A stretch of 64,000 nucleotides of DNA from Isoetes taiwanensis (GCA_021234155.1 JAJEKV010000058.1:8556992-8620991); one strand, 5' to 3'. Counted from the stretch's first letter, positions 34,317-46,844 are shown. Program-made: numbers and translations. The notes: generated by a model not told the origin, from the letters alone.

Positions 34317-34436
34317 GTTAAGGCCTCTGGGCAAGGCAGTTATGCGTCTCGCAAGACCATTGTGGTAGATTGCTTCTGTAGGCCACTGCATTTTGATATG
34401 ATCAAATACTATCCTCAAGAGAAAGCAAAAGTCCAG
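34317..34436 (+). other. Exon-like segment, unknown gene
   Basis: Exactly 40 codons are open between an AG (34315-34316) and a GT (34437-34438). They include GQGSYASRKTIVVDCFCRPL and MIKYYPQEKAKVQ. I do not recognise the family. No neighbouring exons were found, so it may be a relic or chance. Confidence 0.2.
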
Positions 34437-35059
34437 GTCACATACTTTTATGACATTATCTTAGTTTCAACACTTTTTACTACTGGCATTTGCAATGCAA
34501 CCAACTTTTACTGACATGGTATAAAACTTGGCAGGTGAGCTTGGTTGCTGAAGCTACCTTTGCTCTGTTTGTCTTGGTAACTTTCAAGGTAACCCAATGG
34601 CCTATTGGATTCCTTAAATGGTGGTTGTTCATTGGCTTGGTTTTCACTTTTGAATGAGCATATACAACCTGAATGGACTTGTTTGGGTTCAATTCCCAAA
34701 AGGCTTTTCTAAAACTACAATAGAAAAAACATGTCTTATACGAAAAACAACATCACATGTGAACAATTGAAAAAATATTATCCAAGAAAAGCTTGCATAT
34801 TAAAGCAATGTGTTCGTTGTATATTAAAGCAATGTGTTCGTTGTTTTGGGTGAAGACCACCACACCTCAAAAAAACCATGTGTGAAAAACATATAAAAAT
34901 TGTGTTGTTTTTGTCTATTTTGTCTAAAAACCAAGGCAAAAAATCACACATAAAAATTACGTATTTTTGTTTAAAAATCACGCATGAAAAGGACACATTT
35001 GTGTGTGAAAACTACACACGTTTACCATGTTCTGTATTGGTGATTAATCACTATAACTT

Positions 35060-36318
35060 TTTTCGTTCTCTTTTCCCCAGCTCACCTGTCCCTTTTTTTC
35101 CTTTCCCCACCCTCTTCCTCTCTATCCCGTACCCTTTCCCCCTTCTCTTTTCTCATTTCCCTCTCCCGTTTTCCGCGTGCCCTTTTTCCCTTCCCTTCTC
35201 CCCTTTTCCCTTCCCTTTTTCTTTTTCTTTCCCTTCTCTTTTCATCTTTTTTCCACCTTCGATTTTCCCAGTGCCCCTTTTCTCTTTCCTTTCTCTTTTC
35301 CTTTTCATTTTTTATTTTCCGTTTCCTTTCTCTTTTCATATGCCTCTTTCTATTCCTTTTTCTCCACTTTTCCTCCTTTCGCCACCCTCTTCCCCTTTTC
35401 CCTTTTCCACTTTTCATTTTTCTGTTTTTCTTTTCCCTTTCTCACGCTCTTTTTTCCTTTCTTTTCCCCATTTCCTCACCCTTTCCCTCTTCCATTTTTC
35501 CCGTGCCTTTTTTCCCTCCCACTTTTCCTCTTTTTTCCATTCCTTGCTCCCCACCCATTTTCTTCCACCATTTTCCTTCTTTTCCCATCCTTTCCCTCTC
35601 TTTTTTCGGTGCCTTTTTATCTTCGCTTCTCCCTCCTTTTTTTCACTTTTCCCATGCCAGTTTTCTATTCCCTTCTTCTCTTTCCTCACATTTTCTCTCT
35701 AACCTTTTTCTCTTTCTTTTCTCGATGCTCTTTTCACTTCCCTTTCCTTTTTCTTCACCCTTTCCCTCTTCCCATTTTTCCCATGTTCTTTCCCTGTCCC
35801 TTTTCCTTTTTTTCAAGTTCTCTTTCCCCCCCCCCCCCCCCTTTTCCTTTCCCTTCCCCTTTTCCTTTTTTCATGCGCTTTGTCTGTTCCCCTCTTCCCA
35901 TCCTTTTTTCTATTTTCCTTTACCGTTTTCTCCTTGTTCCACCCTTTCTTTCTTCCCATTTCTCGGTGCCTTTTTTCCCTTCCCTTTTCGCCTTTCTTTT
36001 TTTTATTCCTTTTTTTATTTTTTCCATGCCTTTTTTCCCTTCTCTTTTCTTCTTTCTTTGCCTTTTTCCTCTTCCTTTTTTTTCCTATGCCCTTTTTCCC
36101 TTCCCTTTTACCTTTTTCTTTTTCCCTTTTACCCGTGACTTTCCTCCCCTTTTCCTTTCCCCCTTTTTCGTTTCCCTTTCCCCTTAAGATATCAAATCAT
36201 GACCAGTGGTGGGAAGTCGTGCGATAAATATTGACCTTTAGATTCAATCAGATGATCTCATCCATTCAAATTAGGGCTTGATCCAATCCAATACGGTATA
36301 ACATCATAATATAATAAA
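35060..36318 (-). mobile_element. Diverged, inverted polypurine Helitron copy
   Basis: The plus strand is nearly all pyrimidine at 35080-36185, punctuated by CCATGCC every several tens of bases, with a poly-C run at about 35826-35842. The flank 36186-36318, in reverse complement, matches 50384-50525: TTATATTAT.ATGTTATACCG, GCCCTAATTTGAATGG, GAGATCATCTG, GCACGACTT and TCTTAAGG. It therefore belongs to the same family in opposite orientation. The CTAG-bearing 3' end, expected near 35060, is not recognisable, so the copy is truncated or decayed there. Long Phe/Pro/Leu open frames across it are compositional artefacts. Confidence 0.7.
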
Positions 36319-37534
36319 TAAGATAGATATGATCAAATACCAATCTAATAAACTTGATATGCTAATTAATAGTACATATCATATAGTTTAAGTTGTTACA
36401 GAGACCAATTAAAACTGTCATGTTTCAATACCATATCATAAAACAATATTGTCTTATCACTTTAGAAAACCCACATTAGAATATCATATTGTTTAAGTTG
36501 TTATAGAGATCAATTAAAATTGCCATGTTTCAATACCATATCATAAAGCAATGTTGTTTTATCACCTTAGAAAAATATATTGTTGAACCATATTAGATAA
36601 CTAGACATAGTTTGTAAACTTTTGAACCCACTAACATGTACTGATTTATGAATTTGGTTTTCACCAACAAACCATTAAAAAAAAATCATAATGGTTCATT
36701 TTTGGAGGCCTTGTGAAGTAAGCCTACTGCTATCAATGAATGTGTTGTACAAGTTTTTGTTCATAATATCTGACTAATAAAGCACTCTGAGTTCAATTCT
36801 ACCAATGTTAAAAAGAGTATGACTCTTTAAATTTTATGACTAATACACACTCTGAAATGAGTGTCCAATTTTTTCTCCTCATTGAATCCATGAAAATTAC
36901 AAATTTTATGCTGTTAAAGCTAAATTGTGCCATGGCACCATTTGAGAAATGTTAATGGGATGCCCTTGTTATATATACATGCTCCTATTGACATATGTTT
37001 ATCAATATGAGTAAGAACGCATAACATAGGCACCTCATTCATTCCCTTAAATGGCGCGGTGGTGTCATTTGTGCTCATATTGGGTTATATGGCATCATGT
37101 TGCAATTGGAGACTCTTAATGGAGATCACGTATTATGCATACCTGCTCCTATTGACACATGCTTACCAATATGGGCAAGAATGCATGAAACAGACACCTC
37201 AAAAAATATTCTCCAAAAGAAAATGCTCATGCCACTTTAAGCCCAATCCACTCCAAATAGCGTCATGGTGTTATTTGCTTTCATTCCTGGCTAAATGATT
37301 AACACATGCACTTGTTGGACAAGGTGTCACCTGATGCCACTTTGGATCAAATGGCGCCATTTGGTGGCTAATGTCCATAATCTTGGAGTGTAAATGGTGC
37401 CATGGCGCCATTACCTTCCAAAAGGTCCCAAAGAAGACATAATTTTCTAATATGAAGCCATTTTCGTCCATTGTTTTTGCTTTTTTTGTGCATTTCATAT
37501 GCCGTTCTAATTTTTTTTTGTGTACTAAATGCAG
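36319..37534. other. Region upstream of transposase-like copy B
   Basis: No gene is seen. Two copies of the foldback hairpin also present at 13612-13690 lie at about 36955-37032 and 37120-37201. Decayed GGCGCC palindromes lie near 37049, 37348 and 37395. The arrangement parallels the 5' intron region of copy A, so it is probably the matching intron. It ends in a TGCAG acceptor (about 37530-37534). Confidence 0.55.
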
Positions 37535-38820
37535 GTTCCAATTTCCTCCGTATAACCAGTTCTTTGGGAGGACAATTGTTGTTAGGGGCATATATTTTGA
37601 AAAGAACTAGTCTTTATGGCAAGAATATGGATCCTATGAATGTGGCAATAGAAGTAACAGTCTATAGTTCCCGCCACTGAACTGTCAATCCCATGCGGGA
37701 GGGGGAGGGGCGATAACATTGAAGAAGCAGTAGGCACATTTATTCAGTGGTCAAAGAGGGATGTGAAACATGTTGAGCGCCCCTCAAGTGAAGATACTTC
37801 TTCGGAACATTCCTTCATTTGTCGTCTTCAAAAGAGGAGTCATCTACCAACCCATCATCTGTCAGTAGCCCACCAGACATTAGTTTCACTACCCACTTTG
37901 GTGAATCAAGCAACACTGCGGAGGAGGATGAGATAATAGAGGAGATTGGAGCAGGGGAGAATCTAGATGCATGTCTTGGCCTCAAAGTGTTCATGCCTGA
38001 AGTTGAGATTATCAACTACTCCAGAATGGATCTACTTGATTTGCCGTGTTACATTCTTCATTCCTGCACTGGGCCTAATATTTAGAGGTAAACATAGTCT
38101 TTAGTGATCCTCAGGATGCTATAGACAATGAGTTCCTGGGCGTATCAAAGGTCGGGCTTTCTGTGGGTAAGGTAATGGATCCAATTGGGAACCAAAATAT
38201 GAGATCATGTCATGCTTGTGTAGAGAGGCCTCCAGGTCGTCTATATAGATAATGAAGGGGGCATGTTACTTGTTGGGGATGATCCGTTCGTTCCTTTAGC
38301 TAACCCCGTTCTTCCTGTCCTGATACCTGTCATCACCTCTTGGTCGTCCGTCAACCATACATAGTGTCTTTGGATTTGAGCGCTCTGCTTTCGCACGTCC
38401 CATTGGACAGTGGGGCTGAGCCCCGATCCGCGGATTCGGACCAAACTTGTGGGAAGCAGCCTCGGCTGATCTCAAGCCATGTTTTCTGGCCGGGGTTGAC
38501 ACGCGTTTTGCTTCGTGATAGTAGGATAGTTTCACAACATTTTCAAGCTCAAGCTGCTCTTGAAGAGGATGACTTAAAAGTTGAATGCCCGAAAGCTCAT
38601 GTTCAGAAGCTATTCAAGAGAAAATGGAAGTATACATATGTGAAGAGGGTCAGGAAGGGAACCAAAGGAGGGATAGCAAGGAGGAGAGGATGTGTATTTC
38701 CAAGTCAATCAAGAATGCTCTAAAATCAACATCTTTGTGAATGTACAAAAACAAAGCCGAGAACGACTTGTTTTTGGCGTGTTGAGTGTAATTTATACGG
38801 GGGCATCGAGAGGGGAAAGT
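37535..38820 (+). pseudogene. Transposase-like gene copy B, cut by an LTR
   Basis: Homologous to copy A from about 14085 to 15185. Visible pieces are FGRTIVVRG, a frameshift, LYGKNMDPMNVAIEV, then VGTFIQWSKRDVK (about 37560-37770). An acidic frame at 37819-38085 includes AEEDEIIEEIGAGENLDACL. A frame at 38340-38723 ends with FKRKWKYTYVKRVRKGTK. Homology stops at GGGGAAAGT (38820), exactly where the LTR begins; copy A continues there with codons leading to the DDE core. The rest of this copy should therefore lie beyond the right end of the window. It has several frameshifts. Confidence 0.7.
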
Positions 38821-39567
38821 TGTGACGTCCCCTACTCATATACGATGCCCGCACCGTATACAAACAGGAGTTCATCCCCCGCACCAGCTCCACACTGATA
38901 CAGGGCCCTCCACATATCACTGTGACCACCTAGAGTCCACAGTGGGAAGAGTGAAGGGGTCATTTTACCCCGTCTCCCTCAGGGCCTACCTAGCTGCGGA
39001 AGCGTAAACATACACGTCAGTAACATAACATCATATATCCACCTCGAAGGGTGGCACATCAACATCTGCATAGACAAAGATCAGCACAATACATGGGAGT
39101 TCCTACCCAAGGCTCAGACTCCAGGGGGATGACTGACAAGCTTGGGTCTCCGAGTTCGGTCGCGCATTTAATCATGACAATGGATTGGGCTGGCATAAGA
39201 ACATGGTTTAGGGTGGTCCACTCCATCCGCCCCTCCTGTGCACACTTTGCAGAGTAGGTTGAAAAGTGTTGGGACCTGACTGTAGCCCGCCGGGTGCATA
39301 GCCAAAGGGGCTATTCCTGGGTTACATCTCCCCAGTCCCGATGGGGCAGGTAGGGATCACTCCCTCCAGAGATCTACATGCTGACCCAAGGTGACTAGAG
39401 AGCCACTGCCCTTATTCGACTTAACCCACTGGAAGGTGAACACCACCCCACGGGTGTCGAGCCCATGCCTTACCCGCACTCAGTGGTAAGCCATTAGACC
39501 TAGTCTCTGATCCCCGGTAGACTTTACATGCCAGAGGGATCGGTCAAGGGTCAGGACACGAACCTCA
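38821..39567 (-). mobile_element. Chromovirus 3' LTR, part 1 (unit A)
   Basis: The LTR ends at TGTGACG on the plus strand here and at CGTCACA (50167-50173) at its other end, giving 7-bp inverted termini with TG/CA. Read on the minus strand it begins directly after the polypurine tract 50174-50184. The two parts sum to about 1.5 kb once the 9.85-kb CACTA-like insertion is removed; unit B holds the uninterrupted counterpart (57574-59084). The adjoining AAAGT (38816-38820) should be one half of the retrotransposon's 5-bp target duplication. Confidence 0.8.
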
Positions 39568-39599
39568 CACACTGACCCCAATTTTTGGTCCACAGTTGT

Positions 39600-40560
39600 T
39601 TTTTAGTTGTACGGAAGTGTTGTTTTATGCCAAAAACAACACCAAAATGGCCCCAAAAGTCCACGTGGCCCGTTTATCCGGATTTGCACAAAGAGACAGT
39701 GGTTTTTTGCCAGAAATTTCCCACGGTGGTCTTTTAGCAGAAAAATCCGCGCGTAGAAAAAATTGATATAGTTTTTGTAAATTTTTGTCAACGTGTACTT
39801 TTTTTCTTCACTGTTGTTTTTGGTGGAACCATGCATTGTTTATCTTTAAAATAGCACGCGTAGGTTTTAATTTTACTACACCTGAAAAACTAAATTACAA
39901 CACTACAAATAAAGGACTACAAAGAAAAGAACACGTAGGAAATAGAAAAATGATATTTCAAATGTTCTTTTTCTCAATATGGACACGTCGTTTCAAGTGT
40001 TGTTTTTGCAAAATTAAAAAAAATCACGCATGGCCTTTTTTTAATTTACGAAACGCTACATGTATTATTGAAATCTAGCTATTGTTTTGCTAAAATAAGG
40101 ACATGTAAAAAATAATATTATAACACGTACAAAAAACGTAAGTTTCTAATGTGGTTGTTTAACTAATGAGATATTGCCACGTGGCATACTATTTAAATAA
40201 AAAAATATTATTCTAGCTAATCAAATATGGACACGTGGCATACTTTTGAAATAGAAAACATTATTATTACACGTAGGAAATAAGGTATTGTTTCTAATAT
40301 GTCTTCTAACAAATCAAACGTTGACACGTGCTACATGTCTATAAGATTTCTATCTGGTTTTAAAATGCTACATGTCTTGTTGAAATCTAGCTATTGTTAT
40401 TTTAAAATAAGGACATGTGAAAAACACTATTATAACATGTATCAAAATGAGTTTCTAATATGTTTTTTTAACTAATAATATGCTGCCACATGTTAAATTT
40501 ACATTTATAATAGCTCATTGTTGAGTTATTGAAATAAAGAGAGAGAAAACAAGACTGTTC
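39600..40560. repeat. Left subterminal region of transposon 1
   Basis: Irregularly repeated GTTGTTTTT, ACACGTAG, GGACACGTGGCATAC and GACATGT motifs. AATCTAGCTATTGTTTT is followed by a GGACATGT phrase at about 40070 and 40390. ACATGT and ACACGT words recur at the opposite end, as expected for transposase-binding subterminal arrays. Confidence 0.65.
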
Positions 40561-43200
40561 AGGAATCTTAGTTTCACCATTGAATAAAGAATACAAGGCG
40601 CGTTTTTTTATTAATAGAGTCTGAGAAACAAACTGACAAGTAAATTACATGAGAGCACAACATTCCTCCAAAGCTCGTTTCCTTATTCATGCTATATGAT
40701 ATTTTCAGTGTTTAACTTGGTCTACAAAATAAGGCGGGAAGCTTCCTTGAACAAAAATCAAAAATTAAAGGATGCATTTGCATCAAAAGATCCATGTCCC
40801 AAATCTGAGAGGAAGCCCCTGTTTGTGGCGGGTTTTTTACCAAAAGCGCCTAGAAAAATATCGGATGGGATTGGATTGAAGAAACAAAAGGTAGTGCGGG
40901 CTTGTGATATGTATAAACAGATTCATGTATGCTGATTGCATGAATCAGAACAAAAGGAATGGACGGTGTCTCTGCAGTGCATGCACAAATCAATAAAAGC
41001 ATTGACTATGCAAGTCCTATTACCTCACATCTATCCCGGAAATAGGTATGGAAAGCAAATCCCGGAAATAGGTATGGAAACCAAATGTGAAAGCAAATGG
41101 CTTGCTATTAGTATTCCTAACACGAGCAGTCAGAGTCAAGTTCCCACCACACCTTGCCAGTGCAACTCGTAGACGCAGCTCAAAGCTACAGCATCAACAA
41201 AATAAGAAGACGATTTGTAGAGGATAATCAAAGTGCAAATGTTAAAGGTAACCAAAAGGCACCTGTGAGGCCATATTGTAAGGTCATCCTCCTTTGGCAA
41301 AAACCTTAGTATTCCCAGCTGGAAGAGGTAGAGGATTCTTGTCTACAGCCCACCTCCTGTTCCTTGCAAATCCATGAGGCTCCAGGGGTCCAAAGTTTGA
41401 GAACTATCATCACATAAAGACGTCAATGGACTAGACAAAATTACTAAATTGTAATCTTCAAGGCCTGACCTGTGGAAAGAAAATTGGGATTCCTCAATCC
41501 TCCAGCGAAACCATAATTTCCTTAATTCTGTAAGCCCTGCATGCGCAATAAACAACATCAAAATACTTGCATTGAATCTCTGAATTAACATCAAATTTTA
41601 AAAAACCTCAAGCTTACCTTTGCTTTTTAGTGTTCTTCAAGATGAAGACTGTCATCTGTAAGCACATTATTGATGCAAAGGGCAAGAAGAATGATGAATC
41701 CCCCGAGCTTCAGCAAGGCATTGATCTGCAGGTTCGATGTCTTCGGAGCCATAGCTGCCCGAAGGAAGTAGAGGTCGTGGGTTCAGAGGCCATGGAAGCA
41801 GAGGTCGTGACAGAGGCCGTGGAAGGAGGCGCCAAGGAAGCAGAGGGCATGCATGGCAGGAGCACCATAGCCACCGGAGCTAAGAAATGGGAGATAGCTG
41901 AAGCACCGAAAGCACCAAGGCGAGAATATTCGCCATAGTTGGCGCCAAAGGCGTAGTAGTCAAATGAAAGCCATCAATGGAAAGGCGGGAAACATCGAAG
42001 CCATCAATGGAAAGGCGGGAAACATCGACCAATAGGATGAGACGACCTGGATCGAAATCCAGGCCGTTCGTCTTGGCCCATCTCAGCCGTTGATGAGATG
42101 CACATTTATAAAAATATAATACATTTGTGGTTTTTTTTTCACAAATCTAATGTACTAGGGAAAGTTCCAGTTGAGGAAATTCCACGAGGGAATTTCCTGA
42201 GGCGGCGCCCAAACGGCAAAGCTGCAACACAGGCAAGGGAATATTCCTAATATTTCAAGACAAGGAACTTTCCTTTGCATAATATATAGTTGCTGAAATT
42301 ACGAACAGAAGGAGCAAGAGCGGCTATGGCTATGGATGTGGCTCGTCGGTTCTTTTCTTTCAAAGAAGGAGGCGAAGCGAAACCCGGTGGAGCCATGCCT
42401 TCTCATGCACTTGGAGGAAATAGGGCACAACACAATCGTCCCTTTTGTCATCTCGATCCATACCTGCACATATTTAGAAAATAGAGCTCGGGTATGGCAG
42501 GGTAGTACTTCCCTGGTCAATTATTCAAGCAAGCTATTGAATGTACTGCTCTGCCTGTGAGCCATAGCTATGGCCCAATAATCCATTTTGGATTTGCCTT
42601 TGCAAGCAAAAAGAAACCCGACAAAGGGGAAAAACAGAGGACTACTCCTTTCTTCCCAAGCGATGGTTTGAAGCGGGCATCTAAATGCAGGGTTCTTCGA
42701 CTTCATGGCATTTGAATGATGGACTCGGCGACAGCATGGCTCTTCTAAACGCTTCATCAGAGCGGCCCCCATCTCTGATCACTCAGCCATGTCAAAAGAA
42801 ACTGCATGGCGACGCCGTTATAGATAGCGGAGGGCATATTAGTCATTGTAAAATGCATAGAAATATACAATAATTACACATGATACCAAACCATACCTAT
42901 ACATTAGAGCTAGCTATTATAGGCACCACATTAGGTTGGCTATATACATGGTTCACATCGACCCCTGTGATGATTGCAGTTTTTGGAAAAGACTGTTCTT
43001 CCAAGCGAAGAGACTGTTAGCGATGTACGATTGAGTAGACATGCCGATTTTGGATTGTCTTATGCTCTAATAAGATTTTTGGGTTGCCCGCAGGGCAAAC
43101 TCTAGGCACGGTGAGGGAGATCTAGGGAATATGCCGGGAATATCCTTGATGGACGGCTAAGATTTGCTGAGAGGCAGGAATATTCCCTGAACAACGAATA
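40561..43200. other. Interior of transposon 1 without an identified gene
   Basis: Short open frames at 40696-40935, 41630-41938 and 42290-42484 are not recognisable. An alternative frame at about 41765-41880 encodes an Arg/Gly-rich run (GRGFRGHGSRGRDRGRGRRR), so an RG-rich gene end may have been captured. A 26-bp phrase containing AAGCCATCAATGGAAAGGCG is duplicated at 41969-42026. Confidence 0.4.
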
Positions 43201-43204
43201 CTTG

Positions 43205-43570
43205 TAAGATAATTGCAGGAACATGTTGGATGCACATAACGTATTCCAGTGAATGTATAGTCATGACATTATTTCATGGAATTCAATAATTGGACGATGT
43301 GCTCAACATGCATAAGGAGGCATTGGATCTTTTCAACGAAATCATATTGGAAAGCCCATCGCCAGACCATATAGCATTTCTCAACATTGCATGTGCTAGT
43401 CTGCAATCCTGCATGTGCCAGTCTGTGATCCTGAGGATATGGGAAATGGATACATACTCATATCATACAAAATGGATGTCAGTTCAATATCTGCATTGGA
43501 AATGCACTTGTGGACATGTATAGTCAATGCGATAGCCTCAAAGACAGCTAGCATGTATTTGACATGATGG
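43205..43570 (+). pseudogene. PPR (PLS-class) gene fragment captured by transposon 1
   Basis: PPR proteins bind organellar RNA in plants. Frame-shifted translation reads DIISWNSIIGRCAQHA, EALDLFNEIILESPSPDHIA, FLNIACASLQS, GYGKWIHTHIIQNGCQ, NICIGNALVDMYSQCDSLKD and VFDMMAPS. This is the consecutive pattern of P, L and S motifs of land-plant PLS-type PPR proteins. About 120 codons remain of a protein that usually has 400-900. At least one stop (after QHA) and two shifts are present. There is no start, organellar transit peptide or DYW domain, so it is a non-functional piece. Confidence 0.85.
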
Positions 43571-43607
43571 CGCCCTCAGGAATCCGCGCCTCTTAGCTTT
43601 CCACAAT

Positions 43608-44058
43608 CAAGCGCCAAGGTGGCTCAAACTTGCCACTCGGCTCGAACATGTCAAGGTGGCTCAAACATGCCAAGGTGGTTCAAACATGTCACGTGGGCTC
43701 CCAACATGCCAGCTAGGCTCCCACATGCCAAGGTGGCTCAAACATGCCACTCGGCTCAAACATGACAAGGTGGCTTAAACATGCCACGCGGGCTCCAACA
43801 TGCCATCTAGGCTCCAACATGCCAAGGTGGCTCAAACATGCCAAGGTGGCTCAAACATGCCACACGGGCTCCAACATGCCACCTAGGCTCCAACATGCCA
43901 AGGTGGCTCAAACATGCCATGTGGGCTCCAACATGCCACCTAGGCTCGAACATGCCAAGGTGGCTCAAACATGCCATGTGGGCTCAAACATGCCACCTAG
44001 GCTCCAACATGCCAAAGTGATGCCACCTAGGGCACGAACATGCCACCCTGGGCTCGGG
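43608..44058 (-). repeat. 19-bp minisatellite, inverted segment
   Basis: The same monomer family as 44066-46718 but in reverse orientation on the plus strand (CCAAGGTGGCTCAAACATGCC...). About 450 bp, some 23 monomers. It meets the forward array head to head at about 44058-44066, around GGCTCGGGACCGCGTGGC. Confidence 0.95.
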
Positions 44059-44065
44059 ACCGCGT

Positions 44066-46718
44066 GGCATGTTTGAGACCACGTGGCATGTTTGAGACCT
44101 AGGTGGCATGCTCGAGACCACGTGGCATGTTTGAGCCACCTTGGCATGTTAGAGCCTAGGTGGCATGTTGAAACTGTGGCATGCTTGAACCACCTTGGCA
44201 TGTTGGAGCCCACGTGGCATATTTGAGCTAGCTTGGCAAGTTGGAGCATAGGTGGCATGTTAGAGCCCGCGTGACATGTTTGAGCATGTTGGAGCCTAGG
44301 TGGCATGTTGGAGCCACCTTGGCATTTTTGAGCCTAAGTGGCATGTTTGAGCCACCTTGGCATGTTAGAGCCTAGAAGGCATGTTGGAGCCAGCGTGGCA
44401 TGTTTGACCTTGGCATGTTGGAGCCTAAGTGAGCCTGCATGGCATGTTTGAGCCTAGGTGACATGTTTGAGCCACCTAGGAATGTTGGAGCCTAGGTGGC
44501 ATGTTGAAGCCCACGTGGCATATTTGAGCCACCTTGGCAAGTTGGAGCATAGGTGGCATGTTGAGCCAGCGTGGCATGTTTGAGCACATTGGAGCCTAGG
44601 TGGCATGTTTGAGCCATTTTGTCATGTTGGAGCCTAGGTGGCATGTTTGAGCCATTTTGTCATGTTGGAGCCTAGGTGGCATGTTGGAGCCACCTTGGCA
44701 TGTTTGAGCCTAGGTGGCATGTTAGAGCCACCTTGGCATGTTGGAGCTCCACGTGGCATGTTGGAGCCTAGGTGGCATGTTGGAGCCCACGTGGCATGTT
44801 TGAGCCACCTTGGCATGTTGGAGCCTAGGTGGCATCTTTGAAGCCCATGTGGCATGTTTGAGCCACCTTGTCATGTTGGAGCCTAGGTGGCATGTTTGAG
44901 CCACCTTGGCATGTTGGAGCCTAGGTGGCATGTTGGAGCTCACGTGGGCATGTTTGAGCCTAGGTGGCATGTTAGAGCGACGGTGGCATGTTGGAGCCTA
45001 GGTGGCATGTTTGAGCCAACTTGGCATATTTAAGCCTAGGTGGCATGTTTGAGCCACCTTGGCATGTTGGAGCCTAGGTGGCATGGTGGAGCCCGTGGCA
45101 TGTTTGAGCCACCTTGGCATGTTGGAGTCTAAGTGGCATGTTTGAGCCCACCTAAACATGTTTGAGCCACCTGGCATGTTTGAGCCAAGGTGGGCATGTT
45201 GGAGCCTAGGTGGCATGTTTGAGCCACCTTGGCATGTTTGAGCCTAGGTGGCATCTTTGGAGCCATCTTCGCATGTTGGAGCCTAAGTGAGCCTGCATGG
45301 CATGTTTGAACCTAGGTGGCATGTTTGAGCCACCTATGAATGTTGGAGCCTAGGTGGCATGTTGGAGCCCACGTGGCATATTTGAGCAACCTTGGCATGT
45401 TTGAGTCACCTTGGCATGTTGGAGCCTAGATGGCATGTTGGAGCCAGCGTGGCATGTTGGAGCCACACTGGCATGTTTGAGCCTAGGTGGCATGTTCGAG
45501 CCACCTTGGCATGTTTGAGCCTAGATGGCATGTTGGAGCCACCTTGGCATGTTTGAGCCACCTTGGCATGTTTGAGCCTAGGTGGCATGTTTGAGCCACC
45601 TTGTCATGTTGGAGCCCACATGGCATGTTTTCCTATGTGGCATGTTGGAGCCCGCGTGGCATGTTTGAGCTATCTTGGCTTGTTTGCGCCACCTTGGCAT
45701 GTTTGAGCCAAGGTGGCATGTTGGAGTCTAGGTGGCATGTTTGAGCCACCTTGGCATGTTTGAGCCTAGGTGGCATGTTGGAGCCACCTTGCCACGTTTG
45801 AGCCAACTTGGCATGTTGGAGCCTAGGTGGCATGTTGGAGCCGTGTGGCATGTTTGAGCCACCTTGGCATGTTGAAGCCTAGGTGGCATGTTTTCAAGAC
45901 CTTGGCATGTTGGAGCCCACGTGGCATTATGGAGTCCATGTGGCATGTTTGAGCCACCTTGGCATGTTGGAGCCTAGGTGGCATGTTTGAGCTACCTTGG
46001 CATGTTGGAGCTAACTTGGCATGTTTGAGCCACCTTGCCATGTTAGAGCCACCTTGGCATGTTGGAGCCTAGGTGGCATGTTTTGTTAGAGCCACCTTGG
46101 CATGTTGGAGCCTAGGTGGCATGTTTGAGCCACCTTGGCATGTTGGAGCGTAGGTGGCATGTTGGAACCACCTTGGCATGTTTGAGCCACCTTGGCATGT
46201 TTGAGCCACCTTGGCATGTTTGAGCCTATGTGGCATGTTGGAGCCCGATGATGGCATGTTTGAGCCATCTTGGCATGTTGGAGCCTAAGTGGCATGTTTG
46301 AGCCACGTTGGCATGTTGGAGCCTAGGTGGCATGTTGGAGCCACCTTGGCATGTTTGACCCACCTTGGTATGTTTGAGCCTAGGTGGCATGTTGGAGCCT
46401 AGGTGGCATGTTGGAGCCACCTTGGCATGTTGGAGCCCGCGTGGCATGTTTGAGCCACCTTGGCATGTTTTAGCCTAGGTGGCATGTTTTAGCCACCTTG
46501 GCATGTTGGAGCCCACATGGCATGTTTGAGCCACCTTGGCATGTTGGAGCCTATGTGGCATGTTGGAGTCTAGGTGGCATGTTTTGAGCCACCTTAGCAT
46601 GTTAGAGCCTAGGTGGCATGTTCGAGCCACCTTGGCATATCAGAGCCTAGGTGGCATGTTTGAGCCCGTGGCATGTTTCAGCCATCTTGGCATGTTGGAG
46701 CCTAGGTGGCATGTTGGT
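44066..46718 (+). repeat. 19-bp minisatellite, main array
   Basis: About 2.65 kb, near 140 monomers, alternating GGCATGTTTGAGCCACCTT and GGCATGTTGGAGCCTAGGT with local deletions and duplicated sub-blocks. TTGTCATGTTGGAGCCTAGG, for example, is repeated near 44610 and 44658. It is non-coding; long frames with SNMPPRLQHAKV repeats come from the 19-bp (57-bp per 19 codons) period. Confidence 0.95.
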
Positions 46719-46844
46719 GCTCTAGACTTTTAATTGCAAAACTAGGAGGAGATTAAATCCAAACCCCATTCTGGCAGTTTATACTGCCTCGTGTTTTCAA
46801 ACGCATCCGCCGACCATGTCCCAAGTGCAGCGGACAAAGCCCGA

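Larger units (their letters stand above)
30375..34690. other. Anonymous intergenic region
   Basis: No complete gene is seen. A B-box-like GGGTTCAAGCCC lies at 30624-30635 without a convincing tRNA or SINE context. The quasi-palindrome CTTCAAACATACGTTGAAG or a close variant occurs near 31393 and 31552 and in reverse complement near 33160. A pre-miRNA-like hairpin (31087-31185) and one exon-like 40-codon segment (34317-34436) are listed separately. Confidence 0.5.

Noticed and set aside
43744-46447. Open frames with repeating SNMPPRLQHAKVAQTCHLG-like units
   Set aside because: They result from a 19-bp tandem repeat read every 57 bp. The same pattern appears in several frames and both array orientations, with no start context or unique domain.
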